From the NCBI RefSeq assembly GCF_012926615.1, contig NZ_JABBNU010000012.1, positions 1-64,000 of the forward strand: DNA of 64,000 nt, given 5' to 3'. This stretch comes from Marinigracilibium pacificum (GTDB taxonomy: Bacteria > Bacteroidota > Bacteroidia > Cytophagales > Cyclobacteriaceae). Under the pieces are notes generated by a model. It was not told the DNA's origin. It ran no database searches and saw nothing but the letters and a program-made list of their open reading frames with translations. Below are positions 36,471-46,441 of the stretch, piece by piece (position 1 is the first letter of the stretch; every line of letters starts with the position of its first letter). The translations under genes and the position numbers were made by a program.

Positions 36471-36611
36471 ATGAAGAGAGTAAAGAAAGTAGTCGCTCTT
36501 AGTGCAGCATTTGCATTATTTTTTATTAGTATGAGTTGCACTCAATATACTTGTCCTACTTATACAAAAGTGGATACTGAAAAGTCTGTGGAAAAGACAG
36601 TCGACGCTTAA
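36471..36611 (+). CDS. Small lipoprotein, 46 aa
   Basis: A 46-aa lipoprotein below usual ORF cut-offs: MKRVKKVVAL, hydrophobic AAFALFFIS, lipobox ISMSC, then TQYTCPTYTKVDTEKSVEKTVDA. The start is the ATG at 36471. The 242 bp upstream (36229-36470) hold no gene. Its stop overlaps the convergent SDR gene by 4 bp. The lipobox, codon pattern and position suggest a real gene, but no function is assigned. Confidence 0.62.
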   Translation: MKRVKKVVALSAAFALFFISMSCTQYTCPTYTKVDTEKSVEKTVDA

Positions 36612-37438
36612 TTTTTCCAGAATTCAACCGGGTCGGGATACATAAACTTATACCCCCATTCAGTAATTAGCTTATTACCGGATACTTTTCTGTGTTCGGA
36701 AATTTCTTCGCCATTAAATGGTGGAAGTGTAATGTTATTATCCCTGGCGCTGGATTTTAGTACTTCTATTCTTTCAGGATGTTGTGGTGACACTGCATTG
36801 TAAATACCTGAATGATCTTTTGTTATAGCTAACGAAATGATATTGACTACATCGTCTCTGTGAATATAGTTTACAGGAGAATGATCAATATTTAATGATT
36901 CCCTCTTGACATAATATTTGGCAGGAAACCTATCATACCCCATTAATCCACCTAAGCGTAAAATCAAATTGGAGCTATTGTCATTGCTGACTATTGATTC
37001 TGCGGTTTCGAGTATAATTTGTTTGTTACTCTCAGATTTGAATTTGCTATCCTCTGTCCAAATGCCATTTTCATCCGGATATATACCAATAGAGCTTAAT
37101 AAAATAATGCTTTTAAGCTTAGGACTTCTAGGTCTTATGTTTTTAGTCAGGTACTCAACAGATCTGATATAATTGTCTCCATTACCTGATTTTGTTCCTG
37201 CAGGAATAGAAATAATCAGAAAATCATTGCCAGTTAGAAAGTCAGTATTTTCAACCTCGGGGAGGTCTAGGATGTAGCCATTGATCCCATAGTCGGATAG
37301 TGAATGAATATTTGATTCGCTTCTGGTAGAACCTTTTACAATGTGACCTGATTTAGCCAGGCTGGCTCCTAAAGCTTTGCCAATCCATCCACATCCGGCA
37401 ATGGCTATGGTTAAATTATTTTTTTTCAACGGTTCCAA
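36608..37438 (-). CDS. SDR-type NAD(P)-binding epimerase-like protein
   Basis: A 276-aa atypical short-chain dehydrogenase of the YeeZ-like group. IAIAGCGWIGKALGASLAKSGH gives a GxGxxG site, with GSTRSESNI after it; IILLSSIGIYPDENGIWTED is the SDR active-site-like strand. The start overlaps the fatty-acid hydroxylase gene by 23 bp. Substrate unknown. Confidence 0.72.
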   Translation of the reverse strand: MEPLKKNNLTIAIAGCGWIGKALGASLAKSGHIVKGSTRSESNIHSLSDYGINGYILDLPEVENTDFLTGNDFLIISIPAGTKSGNGDNYIRSVEYLTKNIRPRSPKLKSIILLSSIGIYPDENGIWTEDSKFKSESNKQIILETAESIVSNDNSSNLILRLGGLMGYDRFPAKYYVKRESLNIDHSPVNYIHRDDVVNIISLAITKDHSGIYNAVSPQHPERIEVLKSSARDNNITLPPFNGEEISEHRKVSGNKLITEWGYKFMYPDPVEFWKN

Positions 37439-38027
37439 ATACGTGATCCCAAAAAGGAGATGTTACACCAAAATTCACTTTATCATTGTAATGGTGAACC
37501 AGGTGGTGCTTCCACCATATTTTTAGGAAATTTTTTGGTGGTTTATAAATATGAGTTATTGCATGAATTATTAAATATCCTGCATAAGACATTAAGAAAC
37601 CTGCCAAAAAGGAAAAACTATAATCATTTAAGATAAGCCTGAATAAAAGAAATAGTATTATCGCAGTAACAATACTCATAATTGGAGGCATTGCCAGAAA
37701 AGATTTTTGCTTTGGGTAGTCATGATGAAAAGTATGTCCCTGCTTAAGAATGGATTCAGACTTAGCATGATATACTTCCTTATGGACAACATATTCCACC
37801 AAGGTAAACACCACAACACCAGTAAGGAAAATCAGAGTAGTGGTAAGTACCGGGATGTCCGTTGTTCTGGCGGCATAAACTAATAGGCCTGCTGCGGTGA
37901 TGATGAAAATTGAAATTGGCACTGCAATATGAGACTTCCGTAATCTTTCCAGAATCGGGTTCTCAAACATTTTGGCAGTTTGTTGTTGATCCTCCAACTT
38001 ACTGCTTACTTTCAAGTTTTCCTCCAT
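37416..38027 (-). CDS. Fatty-acid hydroxylase / sterol desaturase family membrane enzyme
   Basis: A 203-aa integral membrane di-iron enzyme. The histidine motifs are VEYVVHKEVYHA, GHTFHHDYPKQ, HAITHIY and WWKHHLVHHYNDKVNFGVTSPFWDHVFGTV, as in fatty-acid 2-hydroxylases (Scs7-like) and related C-5 sterol desaturases. It could hydroxylate sphingolipid or other lipid acyl chains; a CrtZ-like carotenoid hydroxylase role is less likely from the motif spacing but is worth a test given the carotenoid operon. Followed by the overlapping SDR gene. Confidence 0.82.
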   Translation of the reverse strand: MEENLKVSSKLEDQQQTAKMFENPILERLRKSHIAVPISIFIITAAGLLVYAARTTDIPVLTTTLIFLTGVVVFTLVEYVVHKEVYHAKSESILKQGHTFHHDYPKQKSFLAMPPIMSIVTAIILFLLFRLILNDYSFSFLAGFLMSYAGYLIIHAITHIYKPPKNFLKIWWKHHLVHHYNDKVNFGVTSPFWDHVFGTVEKK

Positions 38028-38056
38028 GTGGTTGGTTTGATTGGTGTATTACAAAT

Positions 38057-39190
38057 TTATACGGCTGTCTTCTTATTCAAAAATTGTTTATAGAAATATT
38101 CATATTTTGGTAATATATTTTTTATTTCGAACTCTTTTGCCCTTTTCAATGCATTTTTCTTGAAAAGTCCGAGATTTTTAGGATCAAGTATCTCCAGAGC
38201 CTTTTTGGTCATTCCCTCAATATCACCAACATCACAAGTAAATCCCGTAACTCCATTGATATTTAATTCTGGAAGACCTCCAGCATTTGTACTTAAAACT
38301 GGTACTTCACAAGCCATAGCTTCAAGAGCTGCCAGGCCAAAACTTTCTTTTTCGCTAGGCATGACAAAAAGATCTGCAACGGAAAGAATTTCTTCAACAG
38401 CATCAAGTTTCCCTAAAAATCTGATGTCGTTACAAGCACCTAATTCTCTACATAGGTTTTCGATGCTAGTACGTTCAGGGCCATCCCCTACTAGTAAGAG
38501 TTTTGCAGGAATTACTTTTCTGACATTATCAAAGATTTTGACAACATCTTGAACTCTTTTTACTTTCCTGAAATTGGAAGTATGGATTATCAATGCTTCA
38601 TTTTCAGGGCAAATGGCCTTTCGGAAATGGTCTTTTTTCTGCTTTTTAAACCTTTCAAGATCAATGAAGTTAGGAATCACCTCAATTTCTTTAGTTATTT
38701 TAAAGTGAGCATAAGTATCTTCCTTCAGATCCTGAGATACTGCCGTAATTCCATCTGACTGATTTATAGAGAAGGTAACTACTGGCTCATATGTCGGGTC
38801 TTTACCAACTAAAGTTATATCAGTTCCGTGCAATGTGGTGATTACTGGAATGTGAATTCCTTCAGTTGCCAAAATTTGCTTTGCCATATATGCGGCAGAA
38901 GCATGTGGTATAGCATAATGGACATGGAGAATGTCCAGATTTTCATATTTAACCACATTTACTAGCTTACTAGCCAATGCAAGTTCATAAGGGGGATATT
39001 GGAATAAAGGATAAGCCCGGATATCAACTTCATGATAATATAGGTTTTCATTGAAGAAGTCCAGTCTTGTTGGTTGCGAATAGGTGATGAAGTGTACGTG
39101 ATGTCCTTCCTGTGCCAGTGCCTTACCCAGTTCGGTAGCAACTACTCCACTACCTCCGTAGGTCGGGTAACAAACTATTCCAATATTCAT
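38057..39190 (-). CDS. bshA: N-acetyl-alpha-D-glucosaminyl L-malate synthase
   Basis: A 377-aa GT4 enzyme, BshA, which makes GlcNAc-malate, the first step of bacillithiol synthesis. The N terminus NIGIVCYPTYGGSGVVATELGK, HFITYSQPTRLDFF, HVHYAIPHASAAYMA and TTLHGTDITLVGKDPTYEP are family-specific, and the C-terminal MPSEKESFGLAALEAMACEVPVLSTNAGGLPE holds the donor-binding Glu. Length matches. The gene for BshB/BshC is not in this window. The presence suggests a low-GC-Firmicute/Bacteroidota thiol biology. Confidence 0.92.
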   Translation of the reverse strand: MNIGIVCYPTYGGSGVVATELGKALAQEGHHVHFITYSQPTRLDFFNENLYYHEVDIRAYPLFQYPPYELALASKLVNVVKYENLDILHVHYAIPHASAAYMAKQILATEGIHIPVITTLHGTDITLVGKDPTYEPVVTFSINQSDGITAVSQDLKEDTYAHFKITKEIEVIPNFIDLERFKKQKKDHFRKAICPENEALIIHTSNFRKVKRVQDVVKIFDNVRKVIPAKLLLVGDGPERTSIENLCRELGACNDIRFLGKLDAVEEILSVADLFVMPSEKESFGLAALEAMACEVPVLSTNAGGLPELNINGVTGFTCDVGDIEGMTKKALEILDPKNLGLFKKNALKRAKEFEIKNILPKYEYFYKQFLNKKTAV

Positions 39191-39246
39191 GTTTATTGTT
39201 TTTTTAGAATAAACTTTAAAAGCTGCACAATGGTTACATGAATTTG

Positions 39247-42195
39247 TCAGCTTTTGTATTTCTCGTATGCAAATATAGATTCATAGATTACGTCTTGAAT
39301 GCGTGTTCTAATGTCGTTACGCATTAAGGTCCAGTTAGATGCATCGGGATAAATTCTGTTACTCAAAAAAATGTAAACCAGATCAAATTCAGGATCAACC
39401 CAAACGGTTGTTCCTGTAAAACCATTATGTCCATATGTTTTTAATGAGCAATATCTTGATGTCGGAGAATATTTTTCTTCTTCAGCCGGCTTATCCCATC
39501 CTAGTCCTCTTCTGTTATCTTCAAAATGTGGCTGACTAAATTCATTGATTGTATTACTTCTTAAATAGCGGTACCCGCCATATACACCTCCATTGAGATT
39601 CATTTGTAAAATTACAGCCAGCTCATGTGCTGTTGAAAAAAGACCGGCATGACCTGCAACTCCTCCCATAAGGGCGGCACCTTCATCGTGAACAAGACCA
39701 TGGATCTGGGTATTCCTGAAATTATTATCAAATGCAGTAGGAGCTATAATCTCTTTGTTAAGTGTTGTTGAAGCAAGATAACATGTCGTTCCCAGCCCCA
39801 TAGGTGTATAAAAGTTCTGATATAAAAAATCTTCAATCGGCTGGTTGATAATCGATTCGACAAGCCTATGCATGAAAATGAAAGTCAGATCACTGTATTT
39901 GTAATCATACTTTCCATCCTTTTTTTTTCTCATTTCAGAATCAATGGTCCAGTGCCAGATACTGTCGGGAAGTGATTTATGACCGTATAGTTTGTCTGAA
40001 ACCATCAGTGGGTAATCCTGACTTGGACGTTCAGAATAGAGTTCAGGTATGAGCTTTTTATCCTGCATGGTTTTTACCCAGTAGGGGATAAATGATTTTA
40101 ATCCTGCTTGATGAGAAAGCAGGTCCTTAATCACAATCTGACCTTTGTCCTTCCCCTGAAGCTCAGGTAAGTAGTTGTCAAGAGTGGCATTAATGTCAAT
40201 TAAGCCATAATCATGTAGAAGCATTACTGCTTGAAGAGTGGCTACCACTTTTGTAACTGAAGCGATGTCATAAACAGTTTCATTTGTTACGGGAGTTAAT
40301 GAATCATAGGTCATAAAGCCATAAGCTTTTTCAAATATGATCTTTCCCTTCCTTGCTACTAAAACCTGGCATCCTGGTGTAGCCTGGGTGTGGATTGCTT
40401 CTTTAGCTATGTCATCAATTTTAGCCAGAACTTTAGAGTCCATACCGGCATTTTCCGGAACATCAAAACCTAGCCTGTTTAATGATGTTGTTTTAACTCC
40501 GGTACCCTGTTTAAATTTTGGAGAAGCTGTAACCGGAAGTCGTCCTTCTGCGTCGATTGCTCCAAAAATAACCTGAGGTGCTATTTCCTGAGTCATGCTA
40601 TTGTCTTCATAAGTACAGATGACATTTTCGAAGTCTTCAAATTGACCAAGGGAATATGGAGAACCAAAAACTGTGACGATTACTTTAGTTTCTTTAGCTA
40701 TACTTTTGATTAATTCAAGGTGGTCACCGTAAATTCCGTAGTTAGAATTTTTTCTATCGCTTACCTCATGGTATCCAACAATAACTACGTCATATTTTGA
40801 TAATTCTGTCTTCAGCTCATTAAACAGGGTATTTCCACGGCCGGTTTTAGGTAGCTGGTAATGGTCTATTTTTGCGTATTTTGATAAATATCTCTGAAAG
40901 GTATTTTCTCTGGAAGGACCAACTACAAGTGATGCTATTTTAGTGTTTTCAAGTTGCTTAACCGGGATATTACCTTTTTCGTTAGAAGCAACAGTCATGG
41001 CTCCACTGTAGATTCTTCTTCTAACCTTGATGGCTTCAGCACTGAATAGCTTCTGATCCAGATTTTCTGTAGTTGCAGGAGTATAATTATTTAATCCCAC
41101 CAAATATTTAGCTTTTAGAACCTTTTTAACACTGTAATTAATTCTTTCTTCGGTTAGATCTCCTGAATTTATTGCTTCAACAATTTTTTTGATTCCAATT
41201 GCTACATCTTCAGCAAACAATAAAATATCATTTCCTGCCTGAAGCGCTTTTACTTCAACCTCACCAGGCTGATAAAATTTTGCCACACCTTGCATATTCA
41301 AGGCATCGGTAATGATAAGTCCGTTAAATTTAAGTTCTTCTTTTAACAGATTTGTAACAGTGTTTTTAGATAAGGTTGTTGGAGTATTGAGCGATGCTTC
41401 AAGTTCAGGTACTTGTAAATGAGCGACCATCACGCCCTGGGCACCTTCATTAATAAGTAGTTTAAAAGGAAATAACTCAACGCTATCGAGTCTGAACATG
41501 TCATGCTTGATGACAGGTAAAGTAAGGTGTGAGTCTTTGTCAGTGTCACCATGACCAGGGAAGTGCTTTGCAGTAGCAATAATATGGTTATCCTGCAGAC
41601 CTTTCATATAAGTCATGCTTTTCAAGGCTACATTTACCCTGTCTTCACCAAAAGCTCTTTTTCCGATTACCGGGTTGCCTGGATTATTATTAATGTCTGA
41701 TACAGGAGCAAAATTTATATGGACGCCTACGGCTTTACATTGACGGGCTATTTCAGCACCCATATCGTAAACATGTTGATTTTGACGTAATGCCCCGATC
41801 GTCATTTGTTTCGGAAATGTAAAAGTTGAATCCAGTCGCATGCTTAGGCCCCATTCATAATCTGACCCGATTAATAACGGGACTTTGGCTTCGCCTTGAA
41901 GCCTGTTAAGCATATGAATTTGTCTGCCAGGGCCACCTTGCATTGTAATCAGACCACCGATTTGATATTCTGTAACCATTTTGTCTAGAAATTTTTGATG
42001 GTCACCGCCCTTGTTTGAGTATGCGGCAATCATAAATAGTTGTCCAATGCGCTGCTCGAGCGTTAGCGAATTAAAGACACTATCAACCCATTTATCCTGA
42101 GCCTGGACGTCTTCAGCGGCAAGCGGATCCTGGGCTTTTAAAGAAAAAATAGTTAACAGACTTAGTAAAAAATACAATCGGAACTTTTTGCTCAT
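39247..42195 (-). CDS. GH3 beta-N-acetylglucosaminidase fused to a beta-lactamase-type serine hydrolase
   Basis: A 982-aa secreted protein. Signal peptide (residues 1-21). The N-terminal GH3 domain is NagZ-like: TAKHFPGHGDTDKDSHLTLPVI carries the His general-acid dyad and LIITDALNMQGV the catalytic Asp. The C-terminal domain (about 620-980) is a class-C beta-lactamase/PBP-like serine hydrolase with IASVTK (SxxK), YSDLTF and GHNGFTG. Bacteroidota use this fusion for peptidoglycan fragment turnover: one domain cuts GlcNAc-MurNAc, the other a peptide or ester. Located divergent to the mutL operon. Confidence 0.9.
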   Translation of the reverse strand: MSKKFRLYFLLSLLTIFSLKAQDPLAAEDVQAQDKWVDSVFNSLTLEQRIGQLFMIAAYSNKGGDHQKFLDKMVTEYQIGGLITMQGGPGRQIHMLNRLQGEAKVPLLIGSDYEWGLSMRLDSTFTFPKQMTIGALRQNQHVYDMGAEIARQCKAVGVHINFAPVSDINNNPGNPVIGKRAFGEDRVNVALKSMTYMKGLQDNHIIATAKHFPGHGDTDKDSHLTLPVIKHDMFRLDSVELFPFKLLINEGAQGVMVAHLQVPELEASLNTPTTLSKNTVTNLLKEELKFNGLIITDALNMQGVAKFYQPGEVEVKALQAGNDILLFAEDVAIGIKKIVEAINSGDLTEERINYSVKKVLKAKYLVGLNNYTPATTENLDQKLFSAEAIKVRRRIYSGAMTVASNEKGNIPVKQLENTKIASLVVGPSRENTFQRYLSKYAKIDHYQLPKTGRGNTLFNELKTELSKYDVVIVGYHEVSDRKNSNYGIYGDHLELIKSIAKETKVIVTVFGSPYSLGQFEDFENVICTYEDNSMTQEIAPQVIFGAIDAEGRLPVTASPKFKQGTGVKTTSLNRLGFDVPENAGMDSKVLAKIDDIAKEAIHTQATPGCQVLVARKGKIIFEKAYGFMTYDSLTPVTNETVYDIASVTKVVATLQAVMLLHDYGLIDINATLDNYLPELQGKDKGQIVIKDLLSHQAGLKSFIPYWVKTMQDKKLIPELYSERPSQDYPLMVSDKLYGHKSLPDSIWHWTIDSEMRKKKDGKYDYKYSDLTFIFMHRLVESIINQPIEDFLYQNFYTPMGLGTTCYLASTTLNKEIIAPTAFDNNFRNTQIHGLVHDEGAALMGGVAGHAGLFSTAHELAVILQMNLNGGVYGGYRYLRSNTINEFSQPHFEDNRRGLGWDKPAEEEKYSPTSRYCSLKTYGHNGFTGTTVWVDPEFDLVYIFLSNRIYPDASNWTLMRNDIRTRIQDVIYESIFAYEKYKS

Positions 42196-42329
42196 GGTGG
42201 CGTTTTACAAATTATGTATTCAACAAATTTAAACCTAGATTTGCATTTTGTGAATTTAGGCAATTGACAGCGTAGAAGAGAAATCTTTTACCTAAATTTA
42301 TTATCTAACGTAAGTGTTTAGACAGGATT

Positions 42330-42707
42330 ATGGCAAATATTCCTTTTTTTGGTAAGAAAAAGCCAAGATATAAGCGTTTTGACTATCAACCCCGGATTTA
42401 TGATCCTGTAAAGGAAAGGATAGAAAATAAACGAAAACAATATCTTGCTGATATAAATAACCCCGAGGTTTCTAAAAGGCCTGAAGACAGAAAAGCTTTC
42501 AGGTTACAATTAGAAGAAAATCTTCGTAGGCATAAACGAAATGAACTTAGAGCTCAGACAATTCGTTGGGTAATTATTTTATTAGTTATTAGTATCGGTT
42601 GGGCCTGGCTTGAATGGGGAAATAAGGTTTTTACTTATATTGGATGGGCAATTATACCTATTTATCTTATTTATAGGTTCAGAAATATTTTTAAAAGTAA
42701 AGAATAA
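42330..42707 (+). CDS. Small basic membrane protein upstream of mutL
   Basis: A 125-aa protein: a basic N terminus (FGKKKPRYKRFDYQPRIYDP), a charged helix, and two hydrophobic segments (about 78-98 and 100-117). It precedes mutL by 2 bp and so is in the same operon, as commonly seen in Bacteroidota. No function known. Confidence 0.6.
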   Translation: MANIPFFGKKKPRYKRFDYQPRIYDPVKERIENKRKQYLADINNPEVSKRPEDRKAFRLQLEENLRRHKRNELRAQTIRWVIILLVISIGWAWLEWGNKVFTYIGWAIIPIYLIYRFRNIFKSKE

Positions 42708-42709
42708 GC

Positions 42710-44611
42710 ATGTCAGATATTATTCAGCTTCTTCCTGATGCAATTGCCAATCAAATTGCAGCTGGAGAAGTAGTTCAACGACCTTCATCAGTAGTAAAGG
42801 AATTGTTAGAGAACTCGATTGATGCCGGTGCCGATCATATTACATTACATGTGAAGGAGGCAGGCAGGGCTTTAATCCAGGTTATCGATAACGGGTGTGG
42901 TATGACTAGTACTGATGCGAGGATGAGCTTTGAACGACATGCTACTTCAAAAATCAGAAAGTCTGATGATCTGTTTAATATCAAGACAATGGGGTTCAGA
43001 GGAGAAGCTATGGCCTCGATTGCTGCTGTTGCCCAGGTGGAAGTAAAAACCAAAACTCCTGACCAGGAAATTGGTACAATCATAAATATTGAAGGGTCGG
43101 AGATAAAGAAGCAGGAACCAACTGCTTGCAGTGAAGGAACGACAACTTCGGTAAAAAATCTGTTTTATAATGTTCCGGCGAGAAGGAATTTCCTGAAGTC
43201 AAATGCAGTGGAGATGAAGCATATCATTGAAGAATTTCAGCGTGTTGCTTTAGCTCATCAGGATAAAACCTTCGTATTGTATCAAAATGATATGGAGCTA
43301 TTTCACCTAAATGCCGGCAAATTATCTCAGCGTATAATTGGTATTTTCGGAAAGAAATATCAAGAGCAATTGGCTGCTTGTGAGGCAGAAACTGACTTTG
43401 TTTCGGTTAAAGGGTATGTTGGAAGGCCAGAAAGTGCAAAAAAGACCAGAGGAGACCAGTATTTTTTTGTTAATAAACGATTTATCAAAAGCCCTTACCT
43501 AAACCATGCGGTGACAAGGGCATTTGAGCAGCTTATCCCTGAAGGAAGCTTTCCATTTTTCGTGCTTTTCATGGATATCGATCCTAAGCATATTGATATA
43601 AATGTACATCCTACAAAAACTGAAATTAAGTTTGATGATGAGCGAGCAGTGTATGCTGTTATTCATGCGGCAGTAAAACAAGCTTTGGGGCTACATAATT
43701 TTTCTCCATCACTTGATTTTGATATCGATGTTAATTTTGATTCAGCTGCAGAAAGAAGAAGCTCCGGTCAATCAATATATTCAAGTAGTATAAATTCATT
43801 CTCCGGAAAGTCGACATCTTCCAGAGAGAGTAATAATCTCAAAAATTGGGATAAATTGTTTGACTCTGCCCAATCCGAGGCGATTCCTAAGCTAACAGAA
43901 GAAGAGAGAAAATTACAGGGAGATATCAGAAGGTCAGCATTAAATTTTGATGACTTTGATGATCGTGATGAGCAAATTGAGCAAACGCAAGCTATAACTT
44001 TTGAAAGTAAGGTCAGTAAAAATATCGAACAACAAAATGAGAAGTTTGAAAGTGTTTCAGTATTTCAGCTGCATAATCAGTATTTAATTACTCAGGTGAA
44101 ATCCGGAATGATGCTGATTGATCAACAGGCTGCTCATGAACGAATTTTATTTGAGAAATATCTATTGTTGGCAGAATCTGGAAATTCAGGTTGTCAGCAA
44201 TCGCTTTTTCCACAGACCATAGAGATGAATCCAGCAGATTTTTCTTTGTATCTTGATCTGGAGGAGGAAATAGCCAGACTTGGGTTTCAGATTGATGTCT
44301 TTGGTAAAAATGCACTAATAATCAGAGGAGTGCCAACAGATCTGGCTGATAGAAATGAAAAAGATTTGTTTGAGGGGATTCTTGAGCAATTTAAAAACTA
44401 TCAGGCAAAGCTCGATATTCCTGTAAGGGAAAAGCTGGCCAGGTCACTGGCAAAAAGATCTTGCTTAAAAAGAGGTAAGATGATGCAGAAAGAAGAGTGT
44501 GAATCATTGATAAACCAGCTTTTTGCATGTAAAAATCCTAACTTCACTCCTGATGGAAAGACAGTTTTCAGATTACTTTCCCTTGAGGAGATCGCACAAT
44601 TGTTAAACTAA
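42710..44611 (+). CDS. mutL: DNA mismatch repair protein MutL
   Basis: A 633-aa MutL. The N-terminal GHKL ATPase has KELLENSIDAGADHI, DNGCGM and GFRGEAMASI, with PARRNFLKS and HINVHPTKTEIKF following. A variable linker (about 330-440) leads to the C-terminal dimer domain, which contains DQQAAHERILFEKYL; this resembles the endonuclease DQHAxxExxxxE motif with His changed to Gln, and the later zinc-site Cys-rich motifs are degenerate. MutL bridges MutS to downstream repair factors. It is followed by two rhomboid genes and uvrB. Confidence 0.94.
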   Translation: MSDIIQLLPDAIANQIAAGEVVQRPSSVVKELLENSIDAGADHITLHVKEAGRALIQVIDNGCGMTSTDARMSFERHATSKIRKSDDLFNIKTMGFRGEAMASIAAVAQVEVKTKTPDQEIGTIINIEGSEIKKQEPTACSEGTTTSVKNLFYNVPARRNFLKSNAVEMKHIIEEFQRVALAHQDKTFVLYQNDMELFHLNAGKLSQRIIGIFGKKYQEQLAACEAETDFVSVKGYVGRPESAKKTRGDQYFFVNKRFIKSPYLNHAVTRAFEQLIPEGSFPFFVLFMDIDPKHIDINVHPTKTEIKFDDERAVYAVIHAAVKQALGLHNFSPSLDFDIDVNFDSAAERRSSGQSIYSSSINSFSGKSTSSRESNNLKNWDKLFDSAQSEAIPKLTEEERKLQGDIRRSALNFDDFDDRDEQIEQTQAITFESKVSKNIEQQNEKFESVSVFQLHNQYLITQVKSGMMLIDQQAAHERILFEKYLLLAESGNSGCQQSLFPQTIEMNPADFSLYLDLEEEIARLGFQIDVFGKNALIIRGVPTDLADRNEKDLFEGILEQFKNYQAKLDIPVREKLARSLAKRSCLKRGKMMQKEECESLINQLFACKNPNFTPDGKTVFRLLSLEEIAQLLN

Positions 44612-44620
44612 AATAAAACT

Positions 44621-45478
44621 ATGTTCGGAAGATTAACACCAGTTGTTAAGAACCTATTATTGATCAATGTTCTGGTATTTTTTGCCGCTATTGTGATCAA
44701 TTCATACTTCAGAGTTGATATAAATGACTACCTGGGGCTTTATTATATTAAATCAGATAATTTTAAGCCTTTTCAGTTTGTTACATATATGTTTGCTCAT
44801 GCCTTTATGAATGGCAATAGTATTTATCTATGGCATATCCTGGGTAATATGTTTGCATTATTCATTTTTGGTCCGAATCTGGAACGAACATGGGGGCCTA
44901 AAAACTTCCTGATCTATTATATGGTCTGCGGAATTGGAGCCGGTCTTATTCAAACAGGGGTAATGTACGCTGAGGTCAGACCAATAGAAAAAGGGTATGA
45001 AAATTTTATTAGTGCACCTACACCTGAGAATTTTGACTATTTTGTTCAAGAGCATGTGACGCTGGATACATATTTTAAAGAAGTAAGCAATGGGCGTGGA
45101 TTTCGGGTAGACAGGGTTAGAATATTTGATCTGAAAAATGCCTGGATGGATAACCCTGAAGAACTTGAATTTAGGAAACAAGCTATTGATGTTTCAAAAA
45201 TTGTTTATGAACAATACGCTAATATTCCAACAGTAGGTGCATCCGGAGCTGTTTTTGGTATATTACTTGCTTTTGGTATGCTATTCCCAAATGTGGTGTT
45301 GATGCTGATATTTCCACCGATACCAATAAAGGCCAAGTATTTTGTCATGTTTTATGGTGCGTATGAACTATATTCAGTATTTCAAGCAGCGCCAAATGAT
45401 AATGTAGCCCATTTTGCTCACATAGGAGGAATGCTTTTTGGCTATATTATGATCAAATATTGGAACCGATACGTATAA
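44621..45478 (+). CDS. Rhomboid-family intramembrane serine protease, first of two
   Basis: A 285-aa rhomboid. The catalytic Ser is in TVGASGAVFGILLAFG and the His in NVAHFAHIGGMLFG, with the first-loop WHILGNMFALFIFG (HxxxN) also present. A soluble insertion (about 120-190) between helices is unusual. It sits between mutL and a second rhomboid gene, an arrangement often conserved in Bacteroidota. Substrate unknown. Confidence 0.85.
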   Translation: MFGRLTPVVKNLLLINVLVFFAAIVINSYFRVDINDYLGLYYIKSDNFKPFQFVTYMFAHAFMNGNSIYLWHILGNMFALFIFGPNLERTWGPKNFLIYYMVCGIGAGLIQTGVMYAEVRPIEKGYENFISAPTPENFDYFVQEHVTLDTYFKEVSNGRGFRVDRVRIFDLKNAWMDNPEELEFRKQAIDVSKIVYEQYANIPTVGASGAVFGILLAFGMLFPNVVLMLIFPPIPIKAKYFVMFYGAYELYSVFQAAPNDNVAHFAHIGGMLFGYIMIKYWNRYV

Positions 45479-45506
45479 AAATCAGTAAATAATATTAAAC
45501 GACGAG

Positions 45507-46433
45507 ATGTTCAATTCATTTATAGATGATTTTAAGAATGCATGGAACCGCCCCAATAATGCGGTAATGCAATTGATATTCATTAATGTCATTATCTTTT
45601 TGGTAATGGCAGTACTTTGGGTATTGACTAGTATTACCGGTTTTGGAGATTTCGGTCAGAAAATTCTGATACAATTATTTTATATACCGGCTTCATTTGG
45701 GGAATTTATATATAGGCCCTGGACAATTATAACTTATGCATTTGCACATAACTTGGAGGATATATTCCATATTCTTTTTAATATGTTATTCCTCTACTGG
45801 TTTGGGAAATTGATTTTAGAATATTTGGGAAGCGACAGGGTAATTAGTATCTATATTAATGGTGCCATCGCGGGGGCTGTTTTATATCTTTTAGCATATA
45901 ATTTTATTCCTTTTTATATCGAACGAACACCAGGTTGGGGAATGATAGGAGCTTCAGCAGCTGTAGATGCTATTGTTGTTGCAGCAGCCACCTTATTACC
46001 TAATTATACCTTTCATTTACTATTACTCGGGCCGGTCAGAATTAAATATATCGCTGCCTTTGTAGTAGTGATGTCGTTTATACAATCAACAGGTGGAAAT
46101 GCGGGAGGAAATATTGCTCACCTTGGTGGGGCATTTATGGGATGGTTATATATAGTACAACTTCAAAAAGGAACTGATTTGGGCCGATGGGTATTTGCTG
46201 TAAGGTCATTTTTTATAGGATTGTTCAAGCCAAAACCTAAAATCAAGGTGACATATAAAAAGTCTGATACTACATCATCTTCTTCATCAAAATCAACATC
46301 TACATCAGGATCAAAAGCAGATAAAGCTTCTCAGGATGAAATTGATAGAATTTTAGATAAAATCAGTGAAAAAGGATATAGTTCATTATCCAAAGAAGAA
46401 AAGCAAAAACTATTTGACGCCAGTAAGAAATAA
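45507..46433 (+). CDS. Rhomboid-family protein, second of two
   Basis: A 308-aa rhomboid-like membrane protein: HILFNMLFLYWFG (HxxxN), GMIGASAAVDAIVVAAATLLPN carries GASAA in place of GASGA, and GNIAHLGGAFMGWLYI the His. The C-terminal tail (about 250-308) is Ser/Lys-rich then helical. Whether the SAA variant stays active is unclear, so it may be a reduced-activity or inactive family member. It follows the first rhomboid by 28 bp and precedes uvrB by 8 bp. Confidence 0.82.
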   Translation: MFNSFIDDFKNAWNRPNNAVMQLIFINVIIFLVMAVLWVLTSITGFGDFGQKILIQLFYIPASFGEFIYRPWTIITYAFAHNLEDIFHILFNMLFLYWFGKLILEYLGSDRVISIYINGAIAGAVLYLLAYNFIPFYIERTPGWGMIGASAAVDAIVVAAATLLPNYTFHLLLLGPVRIKYIAAFVVVMSFIQSTGGNAGGNIAHLGGAFMGWLYIVQLQKGTDLGRWVFAVRSFFIGLFKPKPKIKVTYKKSDTTSSSSSKSTSTSGSKADKASQDEIDRILDKISEKGYSSLSKEEKQKLFDASKK

Positions 46434-46441
46434 TAATTTCC

